Part shown: one piece after another, positions 42,741 through 52,211 of the stretch | Position numbering within the stretch: the stretch's first letter is position 1 | How the letters are laid out: each line of letters opens with the position of its first letter | Assembly (NCBI GenBank): GCA_045106855.1 | Contig: JBGCFI010000031.1 | Coordinates: 1-64,000 of the forward strand | Source: Granulosicoccus sp045106855 | GTDB lineage: Bacteria > Pseudomonadota > Gammaproteobacteria > Granulosicoccales > Granulosicoccaceae | Length of the DNA: 64,000 nucleotides | Reading direction: 5' to 3' | Program-made: the position numbers and the translations under genes | The notes under the pieces: model-generated | What the model saw: the letters and a program-made list of their open reading frames with translations, nothing else | Database searches by the model: none | Told to the model about the DNA's origin: nothing

Positions 42741-43817
42741 ATGACCCTGCTCAGCGACTACCACTACGATCTTCCGGACGAGCTTATTGCTCAGGTGCCA
42801 TTAGCACATCGTAGCGACAGTCGCCTGCTTGTCATGGACGGTGCGAAACGGCAGCATCTCGACATACGAGCTCTGCCGAGCTTGCTCAAGCCCGGTGATC
42901 GTCTGGTTTTCAACAATACACGGGTTGTACCGGCCAGACTTTTCGGGCACAAGGCCTCTGGCGGCAAACTGGAATTCATGCTGGAACGGATCACCGATCA
43001 AGCAAGCGTGCTGGCTAAAATCCGCGCCAGTAAATCACCCAAGCCGGGCTCCATTATTGTTTTGCAGGGTCGTGAAGACGACAAAGGTGAGGTCGAGAGC
43101 CTGCAGGTCAGGGTTGTAGGTCGACACGATGACCTCTTTGAGCTTTGCGCCGTGGATGATTCATCTCTCTCTCTGACTGATTTTATTCAGCAACACGGCG
43201 ATATACCGCTTCCGCCTTATATACAGCGAAAACCTGACGATAACGATGCGCATAGATATCAAACGGTATTTGCGCAACAGCCCGGCGCCGTTGCTGCACC
43301 TACAGCCGGGTTGCATTTTGACGAAGACATGTTCGCGCTTCTGGAAAAAAACGGTATCAGTCATTCATTTATCACTTTGCATGTGGGTGCTGGTACATTC
43401 CAGCCTGTGAGAGTAAATGATGTTAGCAACCACATCATGCACGCGGAGCGTGTAGAGGTCACGCAACAGGTTGTCGAGGAGATCCGGGGCACGAAATCTG
43501 ACGGCGGTAGGGTTATCGCCGTGGGCACGACCTGTGTGCGGTCGCTAGAAGCCGCTGCTGCTGAAACGGGTGAACTGAATGTCTTCGAAGGAGAGACTCG
43601 CTTGTTTATAAGGCCTGGTTTTCAGTTCAATGTCATAGACGCCATGGTCACGAATTTTCACTTGCCTGAATCAACGTTGCTTATGCTGGTCGCAGCGTTC
43701 GCCGGACTTGAAAATACCCTCGAGGCGTATGCCGAGGCTGTTCAGATGCAGTATCGATTCTTTAGCTATGGTGATGCGATGTTAGTAATGCCAGGCGCCG
43801 ACGAACAGGGGATGTAA
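42741..43817 (+). CDS. queA: S-adenosylmethionine:tRNA ribosyltransferase-isomerase
   Basis: QueA acts in queuosine biosynthesis, attaching ribose from SAM to preQ1 in tRNA. The 358 residues match the family: LSDYHYDLPDELIAQ at the start, then NTRVVPARLFGHK, GTFQPVR, and MVTNFHLPESTLLMLV near the C-terminus. Followed immediately by tgt, the enzyme before it in the pathway. Confidence 0.96.
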   Translation: MTLLSDYHYDLPDELIAQVPLAHRSDSRLLVMDGAKRQHLDIRALPSLLKPGDRLVFNNTRVVPARLFGHKASGGKLEFMLERITDQASVLAKIRASKSPKPGSIIVLQGREDDKGEVESLQVRVVGRHDDLFELCAVDDSSLSLTDFIQQHGDIPLPPYIQRKPDDNDAHRYQTVFAQQPGAVAAPTAGLHFDEDMFALLEKNGISHSFITLHVGAGTFQPVRVNDVSNHIMHAERVEVTQQVVEEIRGTKSDGGRVIAVGTTCVRSLEAAAAETGELNVFEGETRLFIRPGFQFNVIDAMVTNFHLPESTLLMLVAAFAGLENTLEAYAEAVQMQYRFFSYGDAMLVMPGADEQGM

Positions 43818-43818
43818 A

Positions 43819-44937
43819 TTGAACTTCAGCTTTCAGCTACTCGGTCGTGAGGGCGCGGCTCGACGCGGGCGTCTTGATTTTGGTGAACGCGGCACTGTGG
43901 AAACACCAGCGTTCATGCCTGTGGGCACCTATGGAACGGTAAAGTCTGTTACCCCGGAAGAGATCCGGGAAATTGGTGCAGAAATTCTCCTGGGCAACAC
44001 GTTTCATTTATGGCTGAGGCCAGGCACCGAAATAATCAAGCAGCATGGTGATTTGCATGATTTCATGCATTGGAATGGGCCAATTCTTACCGATTCGGGT
44101 GGGTTTCAGGTATTCAGTCTGGCCAAACTTCGTAAGATAGATGAGTCGGGTGTTAAGTTTCGCTCACCAGTTGATGGTTCGGAAGTTTTTCTCAGTCCTG
44201 AGGAGTCCATGCGTATTCAAACAGACCTCGGTTCCAACGTGGTCATGGCCTTTGATGAATGTACGCCTTATCCGGCAACGCATCAGCAGGCAGCAGAGTC
44301 CATGGAGCTGTCGATGCGCTGGGCCAAGCGCTGCAAGACAGCGTTTGAGGAGTTAAGAAATAACAATGCCTTGTTCGGAATTGTCCAGGGTGGAATGTAC
44401 GATGATCTGCGAAAGATCTCTTGCGACAAGCTTCTGGAAACAGGCTTCCCCGGCTATGCCGTAGGTGGATTGGCCGTAGGTGAGGAAAAGGATTTGCGTG
44501 ATAAGGTTCTGGAAGCTACCACACCACACCTTCCCGAGAATGCGCCGAGATACCTGATGGGCGTTGGAAAGCCAGAGGATATTGTCGCTTCAGTGTCGCG
44601 TGGCATCGATATGTTCGATTGTGTGCTACCGACTCGAAACGCGCGTAATGACTACATCTACACCACACGCGGCGATATACGCTTGCGCAACGCACGCTTC
44701 AGAACCGATACGCAACCAATTGATGATGAATGCCAGTGCTATACCTGCCAAAACTATAGCCGGGCCTATCTTTATCATTTGTCGAAGTGCAAGGAAATAC
44801 TCGGCTCGCGGCTAAATACCATTCACAACCTTCACTATTATCAGAGCCTTATGCAGGGAATCCGCAAGGCTATTGACGAGCAGCGTTATGATAGTTTTGT
44901 TCAGGATTTTAACTATTTGCGTGCGCAGGGCGCTTGA
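43819..44937 (+). CDS. tgt: tRNA-guanine transglycosylase
   Basis: Tgt exchanges guanine-34 for preQ1 in tRNAs with GUN anticodons. 372 residues starting at TTG 43819, two bases after queA. Key residues: Asp92 in TDSGGFQVFS, the second Asp in MFDCVLPTRNARN, and the zinc site CQCYTC plus His (YLYHL). In most gammaproteobacteria yajC-secD-secF follow directly; here they begin only at 53783. Confidence 0.96.
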   Translation: MNFSFQLLGREGAARRGRLDFGERGTVETPAFMPVGTYGTVKSVTPEEIREIGAEILLGNTFHLWLRPGTEIIKQHGDLHDFMHWNGPILTDSGGFQVFSLAKLRKIDESGVKFRSPVDGSEVFLSPEESMRIQTDLGSNVVMAFDECTPYPATHQQAAESMELSMRWAKRCKTAFEELRNNNALFGIVQGGMYDDLRKISCDKLLETGFPGYAVGGLAVGEEKDLRDKVLEATTPHLPENAPRYLMGVGKPEDIVASVSRGIDMFDCVLPTRNARNDYIYTTRGDIRLRNARFRTDTQPIDDECQCYTCQNYSRAYLYHLSKCKEILGSRLNTIHNLHYYQSLMQGIRKAIDEQRYDSFVQDFNYLRAQGA

Positions 44938-45053
44938 CGCACAGGCGGTCGCGTAACACCTGTGTAAGTACGGAAACGGTACCGGCCGTTCCTTATTCGC
45001 CTGCCACACTCAGACCCTTTGCAATGCGCCGGCGGTGTAAAACCTGATAGACA

Positions 45054-45245
45054 TCAGTTGCCCTTTGCATCTTCCACGTCTTGCTTGTAGTCATTTTCCG
45101 GTCGCATTGCTTCCTCCAGGCACCGGGCGCGTTCGTCGACATCAATTAAATCTTCGCAAAGACTGCGTCGCCAGAATTCGCTGCCTTTATAGGAGGTGCA
45201 ACCTGCCAGGGTGGCGGTGATTAAGATAACTAAAATTATTGGCAT
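45054..45245 (-). CDS. Small lipoprotein
   Basis: 63 residues with a lipoprotein signal (PIILVILITATLAGC; modified Cys at residue 16). The mature 48 residues contain CEDLIDVDERARCLEEA with a pair of cysteines. GAGAG precedes the ATG. No family recognised. Convergent with tgt. Confidence 0.65.
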   Translation of the reverse strand: MPIILVILITATLAGCTSYKGSEFWRRSLCEDLIDVDERARCLEEAMRPENDYKQDVEDAKGN

Positions 45246-45586
45246 GTCGACTGATCTCTCGGGTGCTGCTGTTAACAGCCGGATGAAATGACACTGGTTA
45301 TCATACCCGAGTTGTCATTTGCCGAGGATAGGGTGTTGGAGAGTTCGCGTCTTGGGATAGGTAGAGCCGACAAGGGCCAGTTGATTCTAATGCCCCTGGT
45401 TTTACCATGCGTATCGGCCTCGGATCGTCAAGACATCACTCATTCCAGCTCTGTTTGAATCTGCTGATGCCAACCCGATAATCGAGAGCCACGTTACCTT
45501 CAAGTAATCGAGGTGGGGTGCGTCTACCAAGCAGCTGGCCGGTGGGTTTGTTAAGTTGGTATTACCGTTTATCTGGAGTGTACGTC
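45246..45586. other. Intergenic stretch without recognised gene
   Basis: About 340 bases between the small lipoprotein gene and the VOC gene. I see no convincing open frame, RNA or strong hairpin. It contains the promoter regions of both diverging genes. Confidence 0.5.
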
Positions 45587-46006
45587 ATGGCTGATCAAAC
45601 AAGTGCAGGCAAGGTCACGGGAATAGGTGGCGTTTTTTTTCTTGCCAATAAAAACAATAAAAACCTGGCCTCCTGGTACGAGCAGCATTTAGGCATTGAA
45701 CTGGAAAGTTGGGGCGGCGGAGTACTCGAGTGGAAGAACGACAAAGCTGAGGACGGTGGCGCGACCGTCTGGCATGTAGCCGCAAAAGACAGCGATTGGT
45801 TTGCACCGAGTGCGGCACGTTTCATGATCAACTATCGTGTCGATAACTTGGCAGCGCTCATAGCTAAGCTAACAGCCGCTAACGTAGAAATTCTGGATGG
45901 GCCGGACTATGAGGAAAATGGAGTATTTGCCTGGATCGTTGACCCAGACGGAAACAAGATAGAGCTCTGGGAACCCATGATCTGGGATGAGAAAAACAAG
46001 CGTTGA
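45587..46006 (+). CDS. VOC-superfamily (glyoxalase-like) protein
   Basis: 139 residues from the ATG at 45587 with TGGAG upstream (the frame opens at 45518). Pattern of a single vicinal-oxygen-chelate unit pair: GIGGVFFLANKNNKNLASWYEQHLGIELES at the start, then VDNLAALIAKL, and NGVFAWIVDPDGNKIELWEP at the C-terminus. Includes glyoxalases, dioxygenases and resistance proteins; the reaction is not predictable. Confidence 0.82.
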   Translation: MADQTSAGKVTGIGGVFFLANKNNKNLASWYEQHLGIELESWGGGVLEWKNDKAEDGGATVWHVAAKDSDWFAPSAARFMINYRVDNLAALIAKLTAANVEILDGPDYEENGVFAWIVDPDGNKIELWEPMIWDEKNKR

Positions 46007-46177
46007 ATTGTAAGGTGTCGTTCTAACCAGCCTTAAGTTCTTACCAACACTGGTATGTAACATCGCGGGCTAGACCTGAGTGAACGGGTTCGGAATTTTT
46101 CCGCAACCCTATCAACGAACGATTAACATCCTTTGTTGAGCGATCGAGCAGATAGTCATTAATTACAGCGGGCCACC

Positions 46178-46669
46178 ATGTCAAACGGGACGATCTATAT
46201 ATTTTGCGGCAAAATGGCATCAGGCAAGAGCTCTCTTGCCCGACAAATTTCTCAACAGCAGGGGGTGCCCCTGATAAGTGAAGACACACTTCTTGGGGAG
46301 CTGTATCCGGGGCTGGTCGTTGATGTCAGCAGCTACGTAACCCATTCCAACATGGTAAAGCGTGCCCTGATGCCGATCATTGTTGATCTACTCCGACTCG
46401 GAACGTCTCTGGTTCTGGACTTTCCAGCCAACACAGCTAAGCAGAGAGAATGGTTTAAGGACATTATCGATCAGGCTGACGCGCGTTACGAATTTCATTA
46501 CCTGAATTGCTCCGACGCTACATGCAAGATTCAGCTTGAGGATAGAGCCAGAAAAGAACCGGACAGACATGCAACGGATACGGTAGAGATGTTCGATGCC
46601 ATAACCCGCTTCTTTGAACCCCCATCCATGGAGGAAGGTTTTGACATCATTAATCACGAGCGGAACTAG
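46178..46669 (+). CDS. P-loop kinase-like protein (AAA_33 type)
   Basis: 163 residues. Walker A is GKMASGKSS (about 11-19). A second strand with VLDFPAN (about 79-85) and a lid-type basic region (DRARKEPDRHA) are as in small-molecule kinases of the AAA_33/shikimate-kinase-like fold. Convergent with the aldolase gene. It resembles the P-loop protein inside the sugar operon (48667-49194). The substrate is unknown. A zeta-toxin-like role was considered but there is no antitoxin beside it. Confidence 0.72.
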   Translation: MSNGTIYIFCGKMASGKSSLARQISQQQGVPLISEDTLLGELYPGLVVDVSSYVTHSNMVKRALMPIIVDLLRLGTSLVLDFPANTAKQREWFKDIIDQADARYEFHYLNCSDATCKIQLEDRARKEPDRHATDTVEMFDAITRFFEPPSMEEGFDIINHERN

Positions 46670-46734
46670 ATTGATTATCTGTCACTGACAGTGTCTGTGT
46701 CATTGAAACATTCCGGGCGCATTCTGAGGCGTTG

Positions 46735-47658
46735 TTATGCAGCTTTCCCACTAGAGCCGAGCAAGTTCATTTTTTTCATGATCACACGTTTCATTTCAGC
46801 TCGTGCCGGATCCAGAATTTTCCTTAGATCAATGATTTCAGGTTTGTCGCGTAGTAGCTCCCGAACTCCAGCGGAGCTGGCAATTCGCAGATCGGTACCC
46901 ACGTTGACTTTGCACATGCCATGGGCAATTGCCTGAGTGATATCATCATCATGAATGCCAACGGCATCCTTTAAGACGCCACCAGCGGCTATCACGCGGG
47001 CGACGACATCCTGCGGGATGCTGCTGGCCCCGTGCATTACCAGAGGCTGGCTGACACGGGCGGCAATCTCAGCGATCCGGGTGTGATTTATCTCTGGTCT
47101 GCCACGGCCTTTGTTGGGACCATGCGCTGTGCCTACTGCTATTGCCAGGGTATCTGCACCACAAGCTTGCATAAAACGTTCTGCTTCATCTGCAGTTGTC
47201 AGCGTGGCATGCTCTTCTGAAATGATGACCTCCGCACCGAGTTCCACCAGTCTGCCTATTTCGGCTTCCACGCTGACACCGACAGCATGTGCTGCATCAA
47301 CAACGCGCCTTGTTTCGCGAACATTGGTTTGTTCATCAGCATGTGACATATCGATCATGACAGAGGTAAATCCGTTTCTGATACACCATATGCAGCTTTC
47401 AAAGGACGCACCATGATCAAGGTGCACAGCGACCGGTACTGTTGCGTTTCGAGCTTCCGCCAAAGCAATATCAACGATTCGATTGCTGCTGTATTTTAAC
47501 GCGCCTGCCGTTATCGCCAGAAGAATCGGGCTGCGAGTTTCCTCGGCCGCTTCAACAATTGCCAGTGTGGTTTCAAGGTTGTCAGTGTTAAAAGCGCCAA
47601 CGCCATATTTACCAGCTTGTGCATTTTCGAGTATTTCCAGTCCGGTTTGTAAACCCAT
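46735..47658 (-). CDS. Class II (zinc) ketose-bisphosphate aldolase
   Basis: 307 residues from the ATG at 47658; the upstream open frame is spurious. Catalytic and zinc residues match class II aldolases of the GatY/KbaY/FbaA group: Asp81-His82 in HLDHG, Glu132/134, His179 (GTAHG) and His209 (VMHGAS), plus the phosphate-binding NVGTDLR. It cleaves a ketose-1,6-bisphosphate to dihydroxyacetone phosphate and an aldehyde; whether fructose- or tagatose-type cannot be told. Last gene of the sugar operon, 59 bases downstream of the ROK kinase. Confidence 0.9.
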   Translation of the reverse strand: MGLQTGLEILENAQAGKYGVGAFNTDNLETTLAIVEAAEETRSPILLAITAGALKYSSNRIVDIALAEARNATVPVAVHLDHGASFESCIWCIRNGFTSVMIDMSHADEQTNVRETRRVVDAAHAVGVSVEAEIGRLVELGAEVIISEEHATLTTADEAERFMQACGADTLAIAVGTAHGPNKGRGRPEINHTRIAEIAARVSQPLVMHGASSIPQDVVARVIAAGGVLKDAVGIHDDDITQAIAHGMCKVNVGTDLRIASSAGVRELLRDKPEIIDLRKILDPARAEMKRVIMKKMNLLGSSGKAA

Positions 47659-47716
47659 AGTTTTTTTCCGAGGTATCAGTTCAGTGAAATTTTTTGTGTC
47701 TGGATTGTTTGGCGAA

Positions 47717-48670
47717 TCAGTTTGCTTTGAGCAATGCCTGGGCGCCGTGTAAGACTGATGAATTGCCGAGAGATGCCCAGGTGATGTTGACTGTTTGGGC
47801 GGGGTAGGGCTTCTGCAGGTGCGCGTGTACATGCTCGATAAGCTGCTCGCGGGGGTAGGCATTCATCTGGGGGATTCCGCCACCGATGAGTATGGTATCG
47901 GGTACAAAAAGTGTAATTAGTGTTGAGATCAAATAAGCTTGATACCGAACAAACGTATTTAATTCTGCTTGCAGCTCTTTGTTGTCCTTGGTTGCAAATA
48001 CATTTTCGACGGTACATTGATGAGTTTGCGCCAGCTCTAGCAGTGTGTGACCGCAAGCGTATGTCTCGATACAGTCTGTGTTGCCACAAATGCAAGGTTT
48101 GCCTTGAGCGAGGATAGGTATGTGGCCAGCTTGCAGTCCTGCTTTACTGTGTGTTTCCGGATTCCCGTCAACCAGGTAGGCAGCCCCGATGCCGGTGCCA
48201 TAGTAAACACCGAATACTGACGGGCTAGCCTTGGCAGCGCCAGCTCGCCATTCGCCAAGTACCTGCAGCATGATGTCCTGCTCCAGGATGACTGTGCAGT
48301 TCAAAGTCGAGGCCAGATGGCTTTTTAATCCATGGCCTTCCAGTTGTCTGATGTTGTTGCAGTGTGAAATGGTATCTGCCTCTTGATTCAGAATGCCGGG
48401 TAAGCCCAGAACCACCGCCTTGAGGTGTAGTTCAAGTTCAGCCGCATAGTGTTTGATTATGGTGGCCAGGGCTTCGTAGGCATTGTCAACGCGAAGCAAT
48501 TCGCTCGATAACGTTCTGAAATCTGTACAGGGGACCTCATTGCGCCAATGACCAATGCGTGTATGGGTGCCGCCGACATCAAACACAATGACATCACGCA
48601 ACTTATTTGCGTTGTCGGAGTGTGATAAATCACGCTCGCTATCCCGGTGTGGACTGGTTTTCGTGGTCAT
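47717..48670 (-). CDS. ROK-family sugar kinase
   Basis: 317 residues from the ATG at 48670, with CCGGAG five bases upstream. The ATP site is DVGGTHTRIG (about 32-41). The ROK zinc motif is seen as GHIPILAQGKPCICGNTDC (about 179-197), and GTGIGAAYLVDG carries the sugar loop. No HTH, so it is a kinase and not a repressor. Likely phosphorylates the imported sugar, as FrcK does for fructose in Sinorhizobium. The stop lies 59 bases before the aldolase gene; the start overlaps the P-loop kinase by 4 bases. Confidence 0.88.
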   Translation of the reverse strand: MTTKTSPHRDSERDLSHSDNANKLRDVIVFDVGGTHTRIGHWRNEVPCTDFRTLSSELLRVDNAYEALATIIKHYAAELELHLKAVVLGLPGILNQEADTISHCNNIRQLEGHGLKSHLASTLNCTVILEQDIMLQVLGEWRAGAAKASPSVFGVYYGTGIGAAYLVDGNPETHSKAGLQAGHIPILAQGKPCICGNTDCIETYACGHTLLELAQTHQCTVENVFATKDNKELQAELNTFVRYQAYLISTLITLFVPDTILIGGGIPQMNAYPREQLIEHVHAHLQKPYPAQTVNITWASLGNSSVLHGAQALLKAN

Positions 48671-49194
48671 GGTGCTCCGGCAATATAGGCTATTGCTCTC
48701 CTGGCACACTCATCCGCCGACAGGCTATCCGTATCAAGGGTTAATCGAGGCTCGTAGATAGGCTCTGCCCCTGCTTTGCTTCTAAGGTAAAGCGAATAAT
48801 CTCTGTCTTTTGCAGGATGAACCCCTTGATCCTGTTGGAGTCTGCGCCTGGCTGAGTCGTCGGAACAAACACACTCAATGATGTGCAGTTTGCAACGCGC
48901 ATTGACGGCCGTGTTTTTCAGCGCTTCAATCTGTGATCTCTTTGAATAACTTCTTCCGTCAATGATTACAATGGGGGCATCGTCTTTCGACAGCAGGTAG
49001 AGCGCAACCTGGTACATGAAATCTACGCATAAGTCGTTTTGCTCACCGCTATAGTCGACATACTGCTGGAACAGGGAATCTCGTACTTTGTCCTTGTCCA
49101 GTAACACGCTGGTAAGTGCTCCGTGAAGTCTGGTCGCAACAGCGCTCTTGCCGCTGGCTGGTAGCCCTGCCAAAGCAATAATAGTTTTTTCCAT
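48667..49194 (-). CDS. P-loop kinase of the sugar operon
   Basis: 175 residues from the ATG at 49194 (a GTG at 49203 is possible). Walker A GLPASGKSA (about 10-18), DKDKVRDSLF and a basic RRRLQQDQGVHP lid with PIVIIDGRSY as the second strand: AAA_33-type small-molecule kinase. It sits between the ABC transporter ATPase and the ROK kinase genes and overlaps the latter by 4 bases, so it is part of the operon. It may supply a second phosphorylation of the sugar before aldolase cleavage; this is inference. Confidence 0.78.
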   Translation of the reverse strand: MEKTIIALAGLPASGKSAVATRLHGALTSVLLDKDKVRDSLFQQYVDYSGEQNDLCVDFMYQVALYLLSKDDAPIVIIDGRSYSKRSQIEALKNTAVNARCKLHIIECVCSDDSARRRLQQDQGVHPAKDRDYSLYLRSKAGAEPIYEPRLTLDTDSLSADECARRAIAYIAGAP

Positions 49195-49202
49195 CACAGG
49201 CA

Positions 49203-49958
49203 CTATTCGTCGTCCAGGATGCGACCCATCATCATACTGACAACTTCATCTTCATTGGTCTCACCAATCATCCGTTCGCCAGCTTTTCTGCCGCGTTCGA
49301 GCACTAGAATCCGGTCACTGACATCAAATATGTCAGTGAGGTTGTGCGAGATGAATATGATGGCGACACCTTCTGCCTGCAAACGTTTTATCAGGGATTT
49401 AACTTCACGCTGTTCTGGCACACCCAGGGCTGCTGTTGGTTCATCCATGATGATTAGTTTCGCCTGCCAGTAAACCGCCCGGCTAATTGCTATCGCCTGG
49501 CGTTGGCCTCCTGACAGATACCGCACAGGCATGTTCAGATCGTCCAGAACTATCCCCAGGTGTTTCAATGCGCCTTGTGATTCATTGCGCATCGTCTTTC
49601 TGTCAAGTACAGGAATTCCGAGGACGCGTTTCATGCGTTCCCTGCCCAGAAAGATATTGACGCCTACATCCAGGTTATCGGCTAGCGCCAGATCCTGGTA
49701 GATAGTCTCTATGCCAAGGTCACGCACTTCCTGTGGGCTGTGATTGCTGATGGTTTGACCACGAAAACGAATTTCACCGCTATCTGGCTGGTGTACGCCT
49801 GCAATCATTTTTATTAATGTGCTCTTGCCTGCACCATTGTCGCCAGCGAGCGCTAGTACCTCACCTTCGAAAAGTTCGAGCGAGAGGTTGCGTGAGGCTT
49901 GAGTTCCACCGAAACGCTTGCTGACGTTGTCAACGGTCAGGATAGGTTGGGTGCTCAT
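49203..49958 (-). CDS. Sugar ABC transporter ATPase (single domain)
   Basis: 251 residues: Walker A GDNGAGKST (about 39-47), the signature LSGGQRQ (about 145-151), and Walker B LIIMDEPTAAL. It is a single-domain ATPase (FrcA-like) rather than the double-domain RbsA/AraG type. Overlaps the permease stop by 4 bases. Powers import of a sugar with the permease and binding protein upstream. Confidence 0.94.
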   Translation of the reverse strand: MSTQPILTVDNVSKRFGGTQASRNLSLELFEGEVLALAGDNGAGKSTLIKMIAGVHQPDSGEIRFRGQTISNHSPQEVRDLGIETIYQDLALADNLDVGVNIFLGRERMKRVLGIPVLDRKTMRNESQGALKHLGIVLDDLNMPVRYLSGGQRQAIAISRAVYWQAKLIIMDEPTAALGVPEQREVKSLIKRLQAEGVAIIFISHNLTDIFDVSDRILVLERGRKAGERMIGETNEDEVVSMMMGRILDDE

Positions 49959-50998
49959 GACACTGGCGCCGTGGTTGAGCGTGCAATCTTGTCGCGTGAC
50001 TGATCGATAAGGACAGCGATGATGATGACCATACCCACCGTAATAAATTGCCAGAATGGTGGCATCCCTATGAATACCAGGCCAAATTGTATAATGGCAA
50101 TAATCAACGATCCAATAACGGTGCCTGCTATGGTGCCACTGCCGCCGGTAAGGCTTGCACCGCCGATGAAAACAGCTGCAACCGCATTGAGCAATATAGG
50201 CTCTCCTGCATCAGCTGCGCCTGCAGAGAACCTGGCGGTGTAAAACAGGCCGGCTAACGCCGCTGTAAAAGCGCTGAGCAGGTAGATGCAAAAGGTGATT
50301 CGTGTTGTATTTACGCCAGCCCGGATCGCCGATTGAATGTTGCCACCCATCGCATAGGTGTATAAGCCAAAGCGTGTGTACTTTAAAAGGTAGTGAAATA
50401 GAAGTGTCACCACGATAGCCACGACCACGGGTATGGGCACGATATCCAGAAGCTTGCCGTTGCCAAATGCTTTCGCTGTGCTGTTACTGATGCTGACGGT
50501 GGCACCGCCTGCTATCAGGAACGCAACACCTCGAGTAACGCCGAACATGCCCAGTGTTCCTATGAAAGAAGGCACCTTGAGCCTGGCTATTAACCAACCG
50601 TTTATCATTCCCGGTACTAACGCCACTGCAATACCCGCGGTAATTCCGAGAGAAAACGATAACGCGGGATGAAGTTCGGGAAAGGCCTTGATGACAACCG
50701 CCATGGTGACTGCGGCGAGGCCGGCTATGAATCCGATAGACAGATCTATCCCGGCCGAAATGATAACCAAAGTGAGTCCCAGAGCCATCATCAATATCTG
50801 GGTGGCTGTTAGCAGCACGCTTTGTACGTTATACAAATTGCCAAAGAATGTCCGGTCATAAACGATCCACGACCAGATCTCGAAGAACACGATGATAAAG
50901 AGCAGAAACAGCCAGGACCAGGCATTGGTCAGAAGTTTGAGCAGCCGAAGTCTGGTGGACACTTCGGGATAAGGGTTGGTTGTCAGATCAGTATCCAA
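49955..50998 (-). CDS. Sugar ABC transporter permease
   Basis: 347 residues, highly hydrophobic with about 8-10 membrane segments and the RbsC/FrcC-type EAA-like loop ...NAVAAVFIGGASLTGGSG. Polar N-terminus (about 30 residues). Inner-membrane channel of the sugar importer. Hairpins lie between it and the binding-protein gene (51033-51112). Confidence 0.94.
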   Translation of the reverse strand: MDTDLTTNPYPEVSTRLRLLKLLTNAWSWLFLLFIIVFFEIWSWIVYDRTFFGNLYNVQSVLLTATQILMMALGLTLVIISAGIDLSIGFIAGLAAVTMAVVIKAFPELHPALSFSLGITAGIAVALVPGMINGWLIARLKVPSFIGTLGMFGVTRGVAFLIAGGATVSISNSTAKAFGNGKLLDIVPIPVVVAIVVTLLFHYLLKYTRFGLYTYAMGGNIQSAIRAGVNTTRITFCIYLLSAFTAALAGLFYTARFSAGAADAGEPILLNAVAAVFIGGASLTGGSGTIAGTVIGSLIIAIIQFGLVFIGMPPFWQFITVGMVIIIAVLIDQSRDKIARSTTAPVS

Positions 50999-51032
50999 AA
51001 TCGAAAGTTACGTTGAAAGTGGGTTATTGGAA

Positions 51033-51112
51033 AGCCCGGTCCTCTAGACCATAGCCAGGTTCAACATGAACCGGGCTGGCTGGACTTGCGAAAAGGGCAG
51101 CGGATGCTGCCC
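51033..51112 (-). terminator. Hairpins between binding-protein and permease genes
   Basis: In minus-strand order a 7-bp stem (GGGCAGC-ATCC-GCTGCCC, 51095-51112) follows the binding-protein stop by 19 bases and is followed by TTTT, then a longer structure with 8-bp AGCCCGGT/ACCGGGCT arms at 51033-51040 and 51070-51077. Such elements let the binding protein be made in excess over the permease, by partial termination or mRNA protection. Confidence 0.65.
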
Positions 51113-51131
51113 TTCAGCCATAGCGATCTGA

Positions 51132-52094
51132 CTAGTCAGAGTAGATGTAGCGAGCGATCTCAGGCTCGTCAACGTTATCAGCAGTAATCACAGTGAAGCC
51201 GGTGCCAATCATCGGCGGTACCGATTGTCCGGTCAGGTGAGCATGCGCTGTCATTACGCCGTAATAGCCAATCTCAGCTGGATGCTGAGCGATCGCCATA
51301 TCGACGAGTCCTGATTTCAACTGATCCACAATGGATGTTGGTGCATCAAAAGCTACAACGGTGATATCACCCAGTTTGTCGGCGGCTTCGACACCGTTGG
51401 CTGCACCCAGGGCTGAGAACAGGTTAGCGCCGAACACGCCTCCAAGATCAGGCTGGCGAGCCAGCACGGCTTGTAATTGTGATGAAGCGGTTGAGGCATC
51501 GTTTTCATTGTATTGGGTATCCAGTACGTTGATGTCAGGATAATTTTCCGCCATCTCCTGCTTGAAACCTTCCTCTCGCTGATCTGTGGTTGAGATACCG
51601 GGACGCACATTGGAGACATAAACAGAACCTTTGCCTCCCATGGCATCAGCCATGGCTGCAGCAGCCATTCGCCCGCCTGCCACATTGTCAGACGCTATAT
51701 ATGACCAGGGAAAATCGCCGTCACCGGATCCATTTTGGTATTTGCCATCGTCGATAAAGGTATCAACTGTTACAACAGCAATGCCCCGGTCGTTGGCTCG
51801 CCTGAGTGGCTCTATTAACTGCGTCGTGTCCGTAGGAGCAATGACAATGGCATCGGGTTCGCGAGCGATGACGGCATCCAGTACGGGTATTTGCAAAGTC
51901 GCATTAAAATCCTCTGCCCCCTGGAAATCGACTTTTATGCCCAATGCATCGGCGGCGGCTTGAGCGCCCTTGTTCATGGTGATGTAAAAAGCATCAGTAG
52001 TAAGACCTGGAACAAGCACAATGGATAAGTTGTCCTGAGCGTGTACTGCGCTTGTAAAGGACATTGCAAGCGCGGCGGCTAATAGTTTTTTCAT
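51132..52094 (-). CDS. Periplasmic sugar-binding protein
   Basis: 320 residues, with a signal peptide (MKKLLAAALAMSFTSAVHA). RbsB/FrcB-type fold: VPGLTTDAFYITMNKGAQAAA, VIAPTDTTQLIEPL, DNVAGGRMAAAAM, and FDAPTSIVDQLKSG. AGGAGG stands 8 bases before the ATG, the best ribosome site of the operon, consistent with high expression. Determines what sugar is taken up; a ketohexose or related sugar is likely from the neighbouring kinase and aldolase genes. Confidence 0.93.
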   Translation of the reverse strand: MKKLLAAALAMSFTSAVHAQDNLSIVLVPGLTTDAFYITMNKGAQAAADALGIKVDFQGAEDFNATLQIPVLDAVIAREPDAIVIAPTDTTQLIEPLRRANDRGIAVVTVDTFIDDGKYQNGSGDGDFPWSYIASDNVAGGRMAAAAMADAMGGKGSVYVSNVRPGISTTDQREEGFKQEMAENYPDINVLDTQYNENDASTASSQLQAVLARQPDLGGVFGANLFSALGAANGVEAADKLGDITVVAFDAPTSIVDQLKSGLVDMAIAQHPAEIGYYGVMTAHAHLTGQSVPPMIGTGFTVITADNVDEPEIARYIYSD

Positions 52095-52211
52095 GGGGTA
52101 AATCCTCCTGTCGAAAATCTTTTTGGGTTATAGGTTTGGTGTGTTGGTTATGACTGACTGGAATCTACGGTTCGTTATTATTCGGTCTATTGTCTTACTG
52201 CACTACACCTG

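Noticed and set aside
46178..46669. Zeta-type toxin of a toxin-antitoxin pair
   Set aside because: The P-loop fold is shared with zeta toxins, but no small antitoxin gene lies next to it, and the size and lid are typical of small-molecule kinases.
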